Assembly: GCA_022575985.1 (NCBI GenBank) | Contig: JAKSXM010000044.1 | Location: 62,001 to 126,000, forward strand | Direction: 5' to 3' | Length of the DNA stretch: 64,000 nt | Source of the DNA: Anagrus nilaparvatae | Lineage: Eukaryota > Arthropoda > Insecta > Hymenoptera > Mymaridae | In this document: one piece after another, positions 1-12,790 of the stretch | Layout: every line of letters starts with the position of its first letter | Numbering within the stretch: the first letter of the stretch is position 1 | The notes under the pieces: generated by a model | The model's input: only the letters and a program-made list of their open reading frames with translations | The model's database searches: none | Told to the model about the DNA's origin: nothing | Position numbers and translations under genes: made by a program

Positions 1-1595
1 AAAGTAAGAATAACCAACGAACGTATTATTTTAGTCAGCCATCATGAAAACACCCTATCAAAATATTTCGCTGGGGAGAGTTGAGCTTGATCCGTACATC
101 CCCCTTTTAGCACCGCCCAAGCATGCGAATATATAAACCGAGTTTTCACAAGGAAAGCTTATTTCGAGGGAGTCTACTAACGACTAACTATCGTGTCAGA
201 GACTGAGTAATACCGCGCACTCACCGTCGCGTTGCTCATACTTCGGGTCAACAATATCGTCGCGCATTTTCACAAAATTCCACCCTTTTTGTGCAATTGT
301 AAAGACTTTCTTGGTACACATATTTTAAACTAAATAAAAGTACTCAGTTAACTTTTAAAGCGCGAGTGTTGAATTATTTTACAACCTAAATTCCGCAATT
401 TTCCTTCCTAAAAATATACCAAATCACGGTCCAGCCGAATCAAGACGCCGAAAAGTGAAAGCCAACCAACATCAAGAAAATCATAACACCATTTGTCTAA
501 AAATTGGCCTGATCCCCCAAAAACGTAACATTGTTAAATCTAGACTGTTTCTCCTACACCTCTGCATCTCCATACTACCTTTCCGCGCAGAAAAAACGTT
601 TCTTGGGAGGGGAGTACTGTGGGGACACAGATGGCAACAACAATAAGTTGCTCCTGCAAGAGATAAGTCAACCCCTTGGTTCATATATAAAAAGCCCGTT
701 AACAAGGCCCAAACGACCGTCTAAGGCAGAGTTTACCATAATTGCTTTACTGAATAGTCCAGATGGTAACCTCGGGACGAAATGGCATAGTAGGAATCTA
801 CTCGATCCTACAAATAACGCTATTTTTCGCAGATATTTTGGATCTATGTGCCTAAGACACCTAAAACAAAGTAACTTACAATTTTTAGACACGCTGATTT
901 CAAATCTCCAGCTGAATTTTCCCTAAAATAACAGCCTTTATCAATAGAGGTCGCTTCATAGATAAAAATACCAAAGAACAGAAACCACAGCTATTAAGGT
1001 GCTCGTAACACTAAGGGACTTTTGAGATACATCAAAATTATTTGCTTTATTTGAATTTTGCTTAATAGAAGAATATTTTTAGCACTAAAGTAAGGTAGGG
1101 TCAAAAGTTTTATTTTAAAGAAAATTTAAGGAAGATAATAAGTTATTCCTGTGCCCTAAAGGAACAGATAGGAAAAGACACGATCATTTTTGAAAAAATG
1201 AACTAGACATTACAAGTCAGCGGCTTATAAAACTATACGCTTATCTTCCAAAATATTTGCAAAAAATAGTGTTTTTACTAATATGTTATATTTAAAATAA
1301 AATTTGTAGACTGCATATAAATAATTTAAGATTGCAGGAACAGCCCATATAACGATCACGAATAACTGACTTATCTTTCACAGTAAAATTTATTTTACAT
1401 TAATAAATATTTTAAAACGTAAAAAAAATTTACTATATATATAAATTTATATCAAAATTTTAAATAGTATCATCTCAATATTAAGTAACTTGTTCAACGG
1501 GCTAGTAGAACATAAAATAAACAAATGCCCAAAGTGTAAAATACACAGAAATTAAAAATTTTAATTAGCTTTCTTTTCATAAAAAAGTGTTAAAT
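1..1595. other. Upstream spacer with a GC-richer block
   Basis: Positions 1 to about 1000 are clearly richer in G and C than the rest of the window and contain a 131-codon open frame (531-926) with no motif I recognise. The composition resembles the decayed retroelement at 2-3.5 kb, so this could be another transposon fragment, but no diagnostic motif supports that. From 1000 on, the sequence returns to AT-rich spacer. TATA-like strings occur near 1226 and 1315, but neither has a convincing initiator 30 bp downstream, so I could not place the promoter of the gene starting at 1596. Confidence 0.35.
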
Positions 1596-4500
1596 ATGAA
1601 AATAACGATTGTTTTTATTTTTATTGTTTCTTCCATATCGGTAAGTAAAATTAAATTGGTTTTTTAAATTTCACCTTTTTCTTTAAAGTCTGAATTTATT
1701 AAAGTAAGTTTCTTTTTACACTAAAATTATAAATAAATAGCAGTCATTGCTGCAAACATAAGGCTCTGATCTTTACAATGAATATAAATATCAAGAAATT
1801 TGGTTGACAGCTCTAAATCATAGCATTCTGGAAATAAACTATTTATTATAGAGATATTCAAAACTTTCGCAAACTTTTGATGCTAAATTAAAATAAATTT
1901 TTTTTTATTTAAAACATATGAATACACTAATCGTTCTTCAAAATGTTACCGAATCACAAAAAGCCTTGTCTCTCTAAATCGTCCTCCAAGGGTAATTGAA
2001 CCAACAACTTGGATTGATTTAATTTAAGTTGACAACAATGGCAATATATTGTCCTTCAATAATAAGATTGCTTATTTTCACACCAGTCACAACCTCATTG
2101 ATGTAGAAATTAATATATTCATACTCAAGCCTCCAAATAATAGTTTTAGTTTCAGAAAGTTAAATGATATTACACCTGAGGCTGTCAATGAGTTTTTGAT
2201 TGGTTATGAATGTGCAACTGAATTTAAAATAGAACAGGCACTTGAATGCCTTAGATCAAACCTACAGTCGGCAATTGATCAGCTTGCTCCCCTCAAAACC
2301 ATCACCCTTAGAATCAAACCTGCATGGATTAATGGCGAAATACAATTGCTTATCAGCAAACTCAAAGCAACTGAACGTATAAAGATCCCCTACAACTAAA
2401 TAAACTCGTAGCTCTCTCGAATCAAATAGAAGCACTCTCTGACACGGCGCGTTGCTGCTTCTAGCAGGAGCAAATTAGCAATGCATTTAATAATAATCAG
2501 GATAAATGGCACGAGCTGAGGCATCTTGGACTGTTATCCAAACCTAAGAGTGAACTCCATGGCTTTTTACCTGATAATATCAATGCTCATTTTGCTGGTG
2601 CATCTACATCTTCTTCTGAGAATCTTGCAGATGTTGAAGAACCTATTTCAAATGCCTCCACTGATAGCTTCAAATTCGATAACGTCACTCTTACTAACGT
2701 AATTCTGGCCGTTACGCGTTTCAGTTCCCAGGCGACTGGGGATGATGCCATTCCTCAGAAGACCATTGCCAGATCTTTGCCTACAATTGGACCACTGTTG
2801 GTCGTATTATTCAATGCTTCTCTGGAGAGTGGGGTTTCTCCCATAGCCTGGAAAAAATTGCTCCTGGTTGCGATTAAGACCTCATCATCGTCTGTTTCTG
2901 ATTTCAGACCGGTTGCGCTCCTATGCTTTCTGTCTAAGGTTCTAGAAAAGCTAGTTAAATTGGCTATGCACAGAAACCAGAAGACTCTACTTTACGGGTA
3001 TAATCATATATAAAATTTTACGTCTACAACAGCCCCCTTACCTTATTGCTTTATTCACCAAATATATACCCAAGATAAAACTAGAAGTATCCTCTTTACC
3101 AAAGAACTAAAATTACCTCCTATTGAGGGCTGTGGGCCTTTGTCTTTTAAATTGCATGGGACAATCTTTTGGAACTCTATTCCCTATAATATCAGAGTTT
3201 TATCATGCCTTAACTTTTTTAAAACGTCATTAATGACATACTTACTCTCCTTGGATCCCTAATTTCCTTGAACTCAACTAACTCTCAGACTGTGATAATA
3301 CTTACTTATGATAAGTACAAAACCAAAGTCTACTTTAAATTTTTATCATATTAGGTTTTATTTATTTAAATATTATACTTTATTATAAAATTTTTAAACA
3401 TAATTGTTATATTTAAAATTTATACTTATATAAAACATATTATTGTAAAAGGCTGCTATTATCTCAATCAAATGTATTTACTATTTTGTTTTTACAAATA
3501 AAGATTATCTATCTATCTATCTATGTACTTAGCTGTACTTGAACCATTTAAAAACTAAGGCAGATTCGCAATCTTATTAATGAAATTGTTTTTCAGATTA
3601 TAAAAGCAGATAATGAGGTAAATGTTTCCAATGAAATTAGGAAAATAGCAAAAGATGTAAGTATAAAAATTAAGTTTTTTGTTTTTTTAAATAGTTTAAT
3701 TATTAAAAATAAAATTAGATTTTTATAGTATGTTTTTTTTTTTATTCTTTTTCGACACGTTCGTATTTTTTTTAACATGTTTTTTTTAAAATTGAAATAA
3801 CAAATAAAAAAAAATTCATGCCAAATAGGTAATAAATTAGTCATAAATTATTAAATTATTAATATTTTTAGTAAATGAAATAAACTAAATGTGATATAAT
3901 TTTAAAAAATATTATATTAATTTTATAATTTCAAATAAACCTAAATAGAAGCATCCTTAAAGTTAGCAAAAAACTTACTGATTCCCAGGAATTAGTGGCC
4001 CTCCAGGCCACAACAGACTCCCAATAAACCTAAACACTGTTTTTTTTGAGGAATTTTTAGATTTTATTTAATTTCTACGACCTATAAACAGACAATACTC
4101 TGCTCATAGACTAAAAAACTTTTAAAAAAAATTTTTTTTGGGATATGCGCTCGCAAAATTTGGTCAAATATACCTTACTATACTGCACTAGCTCTGGAAC
4201 CGGCCTGATTTAGAGCATTATTTTTTTTACTTCCACAGGTTATAATTATTTGATTTTTTGACGAAGCAAAAACGTATTTACAACCTTTGCCATCAAACAG
4301 AATGCCCCAAATAAAAGTTCACAATTTTCAGATTCACCTCAAAAGGTAATTTACGTACGCTTTAAACCAGTCTTTATTTTTCGGACTCTGTTACGTAATA
4401 TACTATTTTGTTTTTAATTCACTTTAAACTCTCTAAATGTATCTTCTCTAAATCTGAGAAAATTAATTTTTTCATCAAAAAATAATTTTAAAATAAGCCT

Positions 4501-6063
4501 AGTAATTTTATTCAATTTAAATTTTTCAGGGTAAAAATTTGTATAAAAAATTCATGAATAGTACAACTGATAACATCAATGTACAAAAATGTTTATCTCT
4601 TTTAAAAAATGTAGCAATGTCATTAAAGTACATATATAAAAATGTTGCAATTTGTGCAGAAAAAAAAATTAATAATATTGTAAACTTTATTAAAAAAACA
4701 TATAATTATCTAAATTGTGTTGGTAAATGTATCAGAATGGAAGCAAATAATTGTTTAGCCTTTGCTGAAGATGAAGAATTTTATCAAGAAATGAAAAATA
4801 TAATTTCTTGTTATGGAAAAGTAAATTTTGGGTTAATAAAAAAATTCTATAAGGGTAGATTTAAATGAAGTGAGGGCAATTGGTATGGTCGGGTCTTCAA
4901 AACTGCCCTAAAGTATTTTTTTCTGAAAGTACTACTAAAAATAAGTAAGCAGCCCAATTTTTAGCCTCCCAGAGCGAAATCTCGATTTTAGTGTTTTTGA
5001 CTGTTGTAAAAAATGAATCATAATTTTTTTTATTATTGCTGTAAAAAACTCAGATTAGCATGAAAAATTTTTTCCTTTTAGGACCGGATAGGAAATTTCC
5101 CTGCATATACGATTCCGGGGTCAAAAATTTTTTTTGAGTAGCGCAGCGATTAGCGATCAGAAGCTCTTAAGAACATGAAAAAATACATCCTTATGTAAAA
5201 TTTCCCGCGAAATCCAAATTTTTGGTCAGATTTTTGATTGGTCACGTGACTTGGCAGGAAATTTGAAATTTGTAAAAAATGTGGTTTTGAAAGCTGCTAT
5301 TTTTTTATCTAGAGCTCCCAAAAAGCAGTGTCCCATAAAAGTTTTTTTTTCGCCAATAAATATAAGGTTTAAGGAAAATTTTAAGCCTGGTTACAAGATT
5401 TTTCATTAATAGGCATTTGGGAAATCGACTTTTGAAAAAAAAACAGCCTATCTTAGCGATCCTAGCGCATGAGCTACTCAAAAAAAATTTTTTTACCCTG
5501 GAATCGGATAGCCAGGGAAATTTCCTATCCAGACCCAAGAGGAAAAAATTTTTCATGCTAATGTGAGTTTTTTACAGCAATAATAAAAAAAATTATGATT
5601 CATTTTTTACGACAGTCAAAAACACTAAAATGGTTGCCAAAAATCGATATTTCGCTCTGGGAGGCTAAAAATTGGGCTGCTTACTTATTTTTGGTAGTAC
5701 TTTCAGAAAAAAACACTTAGGGGCAGTTTTGAAGACCCGACCATACAAACCGCCCTCACTTCATTTAAATCTACCCATAAATAATATTAATAATTTAAAA
5801 TTTTTGTTTAGATTGAACTTCGAAATATTTTCAAAAATCCAGAGGCGTTAATTAATGCAGTAATAGACACTATTGATTCTGGAGTAACAGCAAGCATATC
5901 AATAAAAGAATTGCCTGGCATTCCAGTGTGCATGAGTGCAAATTTTATACATTCTTTGAAAGAAGAATATGCTAAAGCTAAAATAAATTTTGAAGATTGC
6001 TTGAACGATAAAAAATCGGTAGATAGCAGCTGTTCTAAAATAGCAACTGTAGAACTGTTCTAA
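1596..6063 (+). CDS. Secreted Cys-containing protein of unknown family, four exons
   Basis: I join exons 1596-1640, 3597-3656, 4530-4820 and 5812-6063. All junctions are phase 0, with donors GTAAGT, GTAAGT and GTAAAT and acceptors TTTTCAG, TTTTTCAG and GTTTAG. The product is 215 aa. Exon 1 codes a short hydrophobic leader (MKITIVFIFIVSSIS), and cleavage is probably just after it, near the IIKA of exon 2. The mature part is mostly predicted helix with nine cysteines, most in exon 3 (for example NCVGKCI and NNC), which suggests disulphides in an extracellular protein. I recognise no domain family. Intron 1 carries a dead non-LTR retrotransposon and intron 3 a foldback element that starts 32 bp after the exon 3 donor. 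AATAAA follows the stop at 6064-6069 and again near 6080. Without splicing, exon 3 would read on into the foldback element and stop at a TGA around 4866, so exon 4 supports the spliced model. The function is unknown. Confidence 0.72.
1990..3527 (+). mobile_element. Decayed non-LTR retrotransposon (CR1/Jockey-like), internally deleted
   Basis: Frame 2049-2399 reads like the end of an endonuclease domain plus the linker before reverse transcriptase (ending in KPAWINGEIQLLISKLKATER). Frame 2690-2970 matches the start of a reverse transcriptase, including the conserved FRPVALLCFLSKVLEKLV stretch. The catalytic YxDD part is missing. The sequence jumps near 2970 to a C-terminal LINE-type segment (WNSIPYNIRVLS..FFKTSL, about 3170-3250). 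The 3' end has an AATAAA-like tail followed by an ATCT microsatellite (about 3508-3526), as in many CR1/Jockey-type elements. Frame changes and stops show it is dead. It lies in intron 1 of the secreted-protein gene, in the same orientation. Confidence 0.82.
4853..5776. mobile_element. Foldback (inverted-repeat) element in intron 3
   Basis: The ends GGGTAGATTTAAATGAAG (left) and CTTCATTTAAATCTACCC (right) are exact inverted copies. Inverted similarity runs inwards through most of the element, roughly 300 bp per arm with moderate divergence, including the GGTCGGGTCTTCAAAACTGCCC block. Flanking ATAA on both sides could be a 4-bp target duplication. No transposase frame is present, so it is non-autonomous. 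It begins 32 bp downstream of the exon 3 splice donor of the host gene. Confidence 0.85.
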
Positions 6064-7570
6064 AATAAAAATTTTATTTAATAAATTTTATTTAGTTATT
6101 TTAATAACTGATTTGTGATCAGAATCTGTTCCTCGATTTGTTCTCATTTTGATTGGTCGCGCTGATTTCGTCATGCGCAGGTCATGCGCGTGATTCCTTT
6201 TTTTATTGGCTAGCGGTGAAAATTCAAGTTTTTCTTTATTATAATGTGTCTGAATTTTTTATGTTTTGCATTTTTGGGTCCAAGACCTTTTGTTGTGCAG
6301 TAGAAAAAATAAATAATTCAATTTTGCAAAAAATTACTTTTAAATTATTTTTTATTGTATACAAAATAAATTCATGAACTTAAAATTAACAAAGCAAATA
6401 AATTAACTGAAAATTTGCAATATTTTAAAAATTAAAAGAAATTAATACATTTTTTAAATAATTTATTTAATTATTATTTTATTTGTAAATAATAAAAATA
6501 TTTATTTTTTTTCTTCATAAAATTAAATAAATAAAAAATAATAATAATAATGATAGTATATAAGCAACTATTTTTAATGGCGTTAAAATATAACGGTTTA
6601 TATTTTAAAATACATAAAATTAAAAAGAAAAAACTACAATTTATAAATAAAATATTAAGAGTTTTTTTTTAATGTAAAAAAAGTAAAATAAAAAAAATTA
6701 TTTTTTTAAAATATGTAAGGAAGATAGAAAAGAGAAATTGTGTCAATGATAATGACAGCTAAGATTAAAAGTAAGAAGAAGAATATGGACTAACTCAATT
6801 AATTTTATCAAAAAAATATTTTTTTTAATTATTTTTACTGCTAATTTTAATTTACTAAGGTATTCAATTTTTATGAAAAGTTCATTATCTACTATTTTGT
6901 ATTATTTTTTTCGATGTAATTCTTTCCAGAGCTTATGACTGTTTTTAGTGAAAAAAATGAAAATAAAATTACTAAAAATCACATCAAAAATTACTAAAAA
7001 TCACATCAAAAATTACTAAAAATCACATCAAAATCGGCAAGTGGATTTTTTTATTCAAAGTATTGCAAATGACTTGAAACCGAGCTGAAAACGTAAAGAA
7101 AATTTGAAAAAAAATTTTATATATCCACTTCGGGTATGAATATGATTGTCATAAGTGCGCACATAAATGGAAAACCTATTGTTAACACGAACACAAATGG
7201 CCGTACCTGCTCTAAGGTTTTCAAATTTTCATTGCAGTGCATTAAAGTGAGTTACAATTTTAAACACAATTTTCAAGAAAAAAATCAATCTTAGTTTTAA
7301 AAATCAATAGCTAGCATTTCATAGAAAAAAAAATTTTCCGATAAAAATTAATTGAATCGATCCGTATACACTAAGTAAGTATGCAAATAGCCTCATAAAT
7401 ATTTGTAAAATAATTTTTTAAAAATTTAGAGATAAAATTAAAATATTTTATAATTAGTCCTAACGAATCATCAAAACTAGAATAAGACTGTACATTAATT
7501 ATATTACATATTTGGTATAAAACTATAATAGTAATTTTCATAAAATTAAAAAAATCACATTATAAAATAA
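6064..7570. other. AT-rich intergenic spacer with a short tandem repeat
   Basis: This spacer lies between the convergent 3' ends of the secreted-protein gene and the first Osiris gene. Apart from the polyadenylation signals it is AT-rich sequence. It holds one small tandem array at about 6968-7033: a 22-bp unit containing AATCACATCAAAAATTACT, repeated about three times. I see no gene. Confidence 0.6.
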
Positions 7571-7571
7571 T

Positions 7572-8550
7572 TTATTTCGAATTCCGACTACTGCGTGCAT
7601 TTCCATAAGTATTCAAAGCTTCTTGTAAATTTTCAGCAGCGATATCGACCATTGATCTAGCGTAACCAGCGTAACCAGAATGATGACCACCAGAATGATC
7701 TTCTGAACTGTGTGTATGTACACTCGAATAATGTGGTTTACTTACGATTTCGTATGTTGTCTTTTTTTCACCACCGTGCATTCCTTTTAAGCCAAGTAAG
7801 GCTGCTAACATTAATGCCATTAAACCAGTCATTAATGCTTTACCAGCTAACATCGCAAGAGCACTAAAACCTAATGCACCAAGTGTGCCTTTCATCATCA
7901 TCATTGCAGCCAATAAACCTCCATATTTATCTTTTTTTCTTGCTAAAATTTCATTTTTCACATTAATTATCGTAAAAATTTATTTAATAAAAAGTACTCA
8001 CCAGTTTCGACATTTTTTTTCTCGGCGAATCCTAAATTTTCGAATAAATCTTGATTGAAACTTCTTGTTGATTCAAGCGCTTTCGGATCCAATAATTTAA
8101 TCGATATCGCATGATTATTCAAATAACTTCCAATTTTGTGCATTAAGTAGGCATCCATTCTTTTATTTTTATCATTTGGGTATTCTTTTGTTAAATTAGC
8201 AACAATTTCAGACGCTGATATTGTCGATGAATTATTATCTTTAACTACTGATATTCCAGGTAAAATACCTAAAAAATAATTTTTTTTTTTAAATTTGAAC
8301 TCTAAATTTTAAACTTTTATTTATTTTTCAAAAACATACCAATATCATTTTTTTCTGATATTTTGTCAAAAAATGTAACGATATCAAGTTTTAAACAAAT
8401 TGAATTATAAGATTTACTGCAATCATTTTTCAAATTTTCTGTTATCGTTTCATCCAATCTTTGCTGATTTAAATTTTCGTCATTTATTATTTCTGCACTT
8501 AATTTGTTCACAACTAATGTTTGCACAATTAAAATAATAAACCGTTTCAT
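7572..8550 (-). CDS. Osiris family protein (DUF1676), three exons
   Basis: The exons are 8550-8340, 8268-8002 and 7942-7572 on the minus strand. Both introns are phase 1 with GT-AG ends, giving 282 aa. Osiris proteins are insect-specific, endosome-associated secretory-pathway proteins linked to cuticle and tracheal development. Residues 1-19 form a signal peptide. The two-Cys region is Cys44-x7-Cys52, followed by a helix (LKLDIVTFFDKISE) and the typical GI-PGISVVKD turn across the first splice. A basic stretch (ARKKDK, from 160) precedes the hydrophobic block at about 168-210, with its characteristic LAGKALMTGLMALMLAALLG. The C-terminus is His/Ser-rich, then SGYAGYARSM (248-257), where family members usually carry an AQxLAY-like motif; here it is degenerate. 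An AATAAA overlaps the stop codon (7571-7576, minus). The Osiris identity is firm, but I cannot assign a numbered ortholog. Confidence 0.93.
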
Positions 8551-8620
8551 TATTTTAATTTAATTTACAAAAGCACTTAAAATTTAAAATATGTAACTGA
8601 CAGTTGTTCGTTCAGAAATA

Positions 8621-8659
8621 AACTGGTACAAAAATTTCTATTTATTTGCACTTTATATA
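8621..8659 (-). promoter_or_regulatory. TATA box and initiator of the first Osiris gene
   Basis: On the minus strand TATATAAA (8659-8652) is followed by ACCAGTT-like sequence (8628-8621), about 25 bp after the TATA box, which fits an arthropod initiator. The start codon lies about 70 bp further on. A second TCAGT (near 8610) is an alternative start. The same arrangement precedes the gene at 51.9 kb. Confidence 0.65.
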
Positions 8660-8699
8660 AAATGCAGTGTAAATGACGTCCTTTTTTTTTTATTTATTT

Positions 8700-11600
8700 T
8701 AATAAAAAAAATCGATATCATGCATTCTCTTATTTTAGATTCATGGGAGATACAGTAAAAACAAGACCAAACTTCCTCTCTTCTCTATGACTTTGAAGAA
8801 TATCCATAAACAATTTTTTAATGAAATAGTAGGGGGCGTCAAATAGAGCGAAAAAGTAAAATTTTTATAAGAAACGAATAAAAATCAAATTTTTCAGATA
8901 TAAATAAAAAAAAACATTGATTTATTTTTATATTGAAAGAGAAAGAAAGCTACTTATTAAGTACATTCTTGTTGTTGATTTTTATTGTTCTTTTTTTGTT
9001 ATACTAAATTTAAAATCTAAACATGAAAGAGTTTGATCTCGTTTATCTTCAATTTGATGATAAAAAAAAGACTTTCCTTTTATAAAATAATTCTAACAGC
9101 ATAAAATCTTTTTGATTTTACTTTTTTTATTGAGAACTTTTTTTATTATAATTTTTTAGTACCTTTTTTTCTGTTCTTATAATAAAAATAAGTTTTTAAG
9201 CTTGTCAACTAGTTAAATTATACTGAAAGAGTTATTTTAATTTTTTGCGAGTAAAGGCTTGTTATCTTTTTGTTTGACTTTTTCGTTAGAGAAATATTAG
9301 TTTAAATATTAATATTTATTATGGTCTACTTGGTTTGCTTTGTTAATTAAAAAATATTTCAATAATTTAGGTGAATATTTTCATGTTTTGTAAAACAATT
9401 TTTTTACATCAAGAAATTAATTCAGTGGTCCCGCTGAAAAAAAAAATATTCTGCCTAATAAAATTCTAGAATCATAACATCTTTGTGGATTTGAAACTAT
9501 ACTTGAACCAAACTGGCGATAAAACCAGGTTTGATAGTCTTCTTTTAAATACCTTTTTACCTTGAGTCCTTCATACTCAAGAATCTGAGCTGCTCATCAC
9601 GGATTTTACCGGATCTTCAATTGAGTATTTTTAGTTTTCTTCACAAATTTTAAAATTACATCCAAGTTATGTCAACAAAATTTTGAGTTCCACAAAAAAA
9701 TTTACATAAAAATGTAATTTTAGGTACCTTCTGAAAATTGTGTGTAAAAGTGGCGTAATTTAAAAATTAAAAGTCCAAATTTGATATTTTTAGAAAATAA
9801 TTTTAAAAATGTTAGGTTTTAAGCTTTATAAAAATTCACCAATTGTAAAAAAATTCTTCAAAAGACATCTAAACCTACATCCTAAGGTAAAATTTCCTGA
9901 AGAATTCCAATTTATTGTCAAATTTTTATTTTGTCACGTAATTTGGCGGTAGATTTGAAAATTTTGAAAAAATAATAAAAATACTTCCAGTAAAATCGGA
10001 TTGATGAGCAACTCAGACTTTTGGGTCAAAAGTACTCGATGCAAAAAAATATTTAAAGAAAGTCTATGAAACCTGATTTTGTAATCATTTAGTTAAATTT
10101 TCCAGTATGTTAAAGAGCATAACCCTAAATGATATTGAACAAATTTTTTTCTTAACGCCTAATTGGTTGGACATTTTGAGTTACTGGCTCAATTTTCGTT
10201 AAGAGAAAATTTTACTGTAAAAAATGTTAATTTTTTAAACAAACTTTTACAACTGGAGGCCAAACATAAACTTTTGGTCCTCCAAATTTTAATTAGCCCC
10301 TAGGTTTAATAAAAACTCCGTAACTAATTAAACCAGCCAAGTTAAGTAGACTCAATCAGCCCAAATAATTAGCATATTAATAAAAAATTCAGGAAATATT
10401 TCTAGATTTCTTTATATTTTAATCAATAAAATAAAAATTAAATTTTTAATAAAAATTTTCTCGGATATAAAAAAATAATTTTTAAAATAAAGTATATCAT
10501 TAACTTACTTTATTTTTCCTGATTTTTTTAATCAATGTAAAAAAATATATTGACTCTTTAGTATGTAAATGTATGTAATTAGGTGTAATTGAAGATATTA
10601 TTTATTATCAATAAAATTTTTATTCATAAAATAGTTTGCATGTCTGTATTTAACTTAATAGCTATTTTTTAAACAAGCGACAAAATATTGGTTTTTTAGA
10701 GATATGTAAAAATACATATGTAAAAACCTTTTTGCCCGCCCGAGCGTAAAATGCGCCCTTGATACTTAAAATACTATTTTGTCTTTATAAATATTCCCAA
10801 ATAATTTTAGAATTTCCATTTTTTGTACCTATTTTAACTTTATTTTATTTCGCTTAAATGCAAAAAAAAGTGAAATGATGAAATAAATAAAAAAAAATTT
10901 TATAAATAAATACAATAATAGCAAAAGTTATAAAATGACATTTTTCTTAGTGAAATCTTTTCTTAAATTATTTATATTATTTTTATGAGTTAAAATTTTT
11001 ATTCTAAAAAAACAATAAATTCCTTTACGAATAATTAAAGATATTATTTTTCAAATTACTTTTACTTTTATTTAAGAGTTTGTTCGAATGGAAAATTTTT
11101 TTTCTAAATCTTTTATTTTAATAAATACACTGTATTTATTTCGGTATTTATAAAATAATTTTTTTTATTGTATCGATAAGTAAAAAGGTGCAAACCTACT
11201 TTAAATTAGGCTACTAGGTATTTTAAGCGACGGATTTATTTTATTTCGTGATTTTACGCTTCGATGAAGATGACGACGCATATAACGTTGCGTTTCAGAA
11301 AGTGCAAATTTTTTAATTAATTTAGCATTTAAATACTACATAGAATACAGTGTTTCTTAGCACAAAATCATAAATTTTATGTAATTGCAATTAATCATTT
11401 CTAATGGGATATAATTCTGTGTTTATGATGGAATATACGAATTTCCTCTTTGTATAAGAAACTGAAAATCCAAATTACTTTGTTTTCAAATTTTTTCATT
11501 AAGTTTTATAAAATTATTTTATAATGGGGCCCAAGGGATCATTTGTTGTATTTCAAATTTTAGTATGTTTTTCGGGTATTATGACTCTAGTAACCAAAAT

Positions 11601-12290
11601 TTTAGTACTTTAGGCACTGTCTGTTGGGTTACAGATGCAGCTCGTATTGAAAAAATAGTTTCAAAATTTTTTATACCAAAATTCTTGGGGTACTATTTTC
11701 TTTTTATTTGGATGTAACACCAAAAAAATTTTTCAAATATATGTACTATATTTTAAATTTTTAGGAAAATTATTATTACTAGATTTTCGGTATATGATAC
11801 CTATATTTGTGAAAATTTTCGTCGTCAAAAATTAAAATAAGATCATTATTTTTTTTACTTTTTGGACGCAACACCTAATTTTTTTAGTCGAAGTACTAGT
11901 TTTAGGAAAACCATTTTCACTCAAATTTCTGTATACGATACTGCTGATACCTAAATTCATGAAAATTTCTTAGTACATATATTTTTATTTTTAAATATGG
12001 TAACAAATTTCTTTCCACTGATGCAGTTCTAGCACAAGGAAATATTAGCCTAAAACTTCAGTGCTAATGGCTTGTCAGCGTTTTTTAATCGTATGAAAGT
12101 GTTTTTAAGCCGAACGTGACCAAAAAATTTGCAAAGTATTTTTTTCCAAAAGCACTACATTAATTTTACAAATTACATATAGTTAAAAAAAAAATTTTTC
12201 TTTTTTAAATCACATTTAATTAAACAACTAAATTTGTAATTAATATTTTAGTAACTGAGCGTCACGGAACTCGGTCCAAGCAGTAAATTA
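8700..12290. other. Gene-free AT-rich region with decayed repeat sequence
   Basis: No coding region was recognised. About 9420-10380 resembles the interior of a foldback family: the block AATCTGAGCTGCTCATCA near 9586 recurs inverted near 10000, and segments around 9720-9960 match interiors at 59.8-60.1 kb in character (gcgtaattt, aatttcctgaagaattcc, gtcacgta). Around 11560-12020 there are several related short blocks (GGATGTAACACC, GGACGCAACACC) that also recur near 35.65 kb. The remainder is low-complexity A/T. Confidence 0.5.
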
Positions 12291-12295
12291 AATAT

Positions 12296-12790
12296 CAGGA
12301 TGCAAAAGTTTTGGTGCTAGCCTGATTACTATCACAAAAGGCATAAATTTATATAATTTAGCGACACAGAAACTATAGATTCATCAAAGTATTATTGTTT
12401 TAGAAACCGAATTGTTACCATTTTTCATATAACTGAAAAGAATTGGAACCAATATAATATTACGATGCGCGAGTAGGTGCATTAATAAAAAAAATCGTAG
12501 AAACTGAATTTTTGGTTCCAATAATCCTTCTTTTCAGTTATATATTAGTATTTTTATATTCCTACTAGAACAGAATTCGCAGTTCCATTTACTTTTTGCG
12601 TAGCATGAAGGCTAGGTGTTCTCACCCAAACCAGGTAAGAGTTATTTGTGTTCACACTATTTTCAGAAGTTTTTTGCCTATGGTGCTTACGATATTTTTT
12701 GCTTACCTAGGCATATACGAATGGAGAAAATTCTATGCTAAATTTTACTCAAGAGTTTTACATCTCGGAGGTCAAAAAATTTTTTTTCTA
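12296..12790 (+). repeat. Dispersed repeat (AAAAGTTTTGGTGCTAGC family), interrupted
   Basis: GATGCAAAAGTTTTGGTGCTAGC at about 12299, and the later GTGCTTACGATATTTTTTGC near 12682, match a repeat at 17012-17200 and more distantly one at 44776. Between its two halves here lies a small inverted repeat whose arms (near 12427 and 12505-12545) contain AACTGAAAAG and GGTTCCAATAATCC. That suggests a MITE-like insertion split this copy. The 94-codon frame at 12596 belongs to the repeat. Confidence 0.55.

Noticed and set aside
531..926. 131-codon frame in the GC-richer first kilobase
   Set aside because: No recognisable domain, and overlapping open frames occur on both strands, as expected for a GC-richer non-coding or decayed block.
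2049..3013. Intact reverse-transcriptase gene
   Set aside because: The frames are broken, the catalytic region is deleted near 2970, and only fragments remain.
4854..4862. Splice donor at AAGG|GTAGAT for exon 3
   Set aside because: It would be phase 1 and give an immediate stop with exon 4; the GTAAAT donor at 4821 keeps the frame open.
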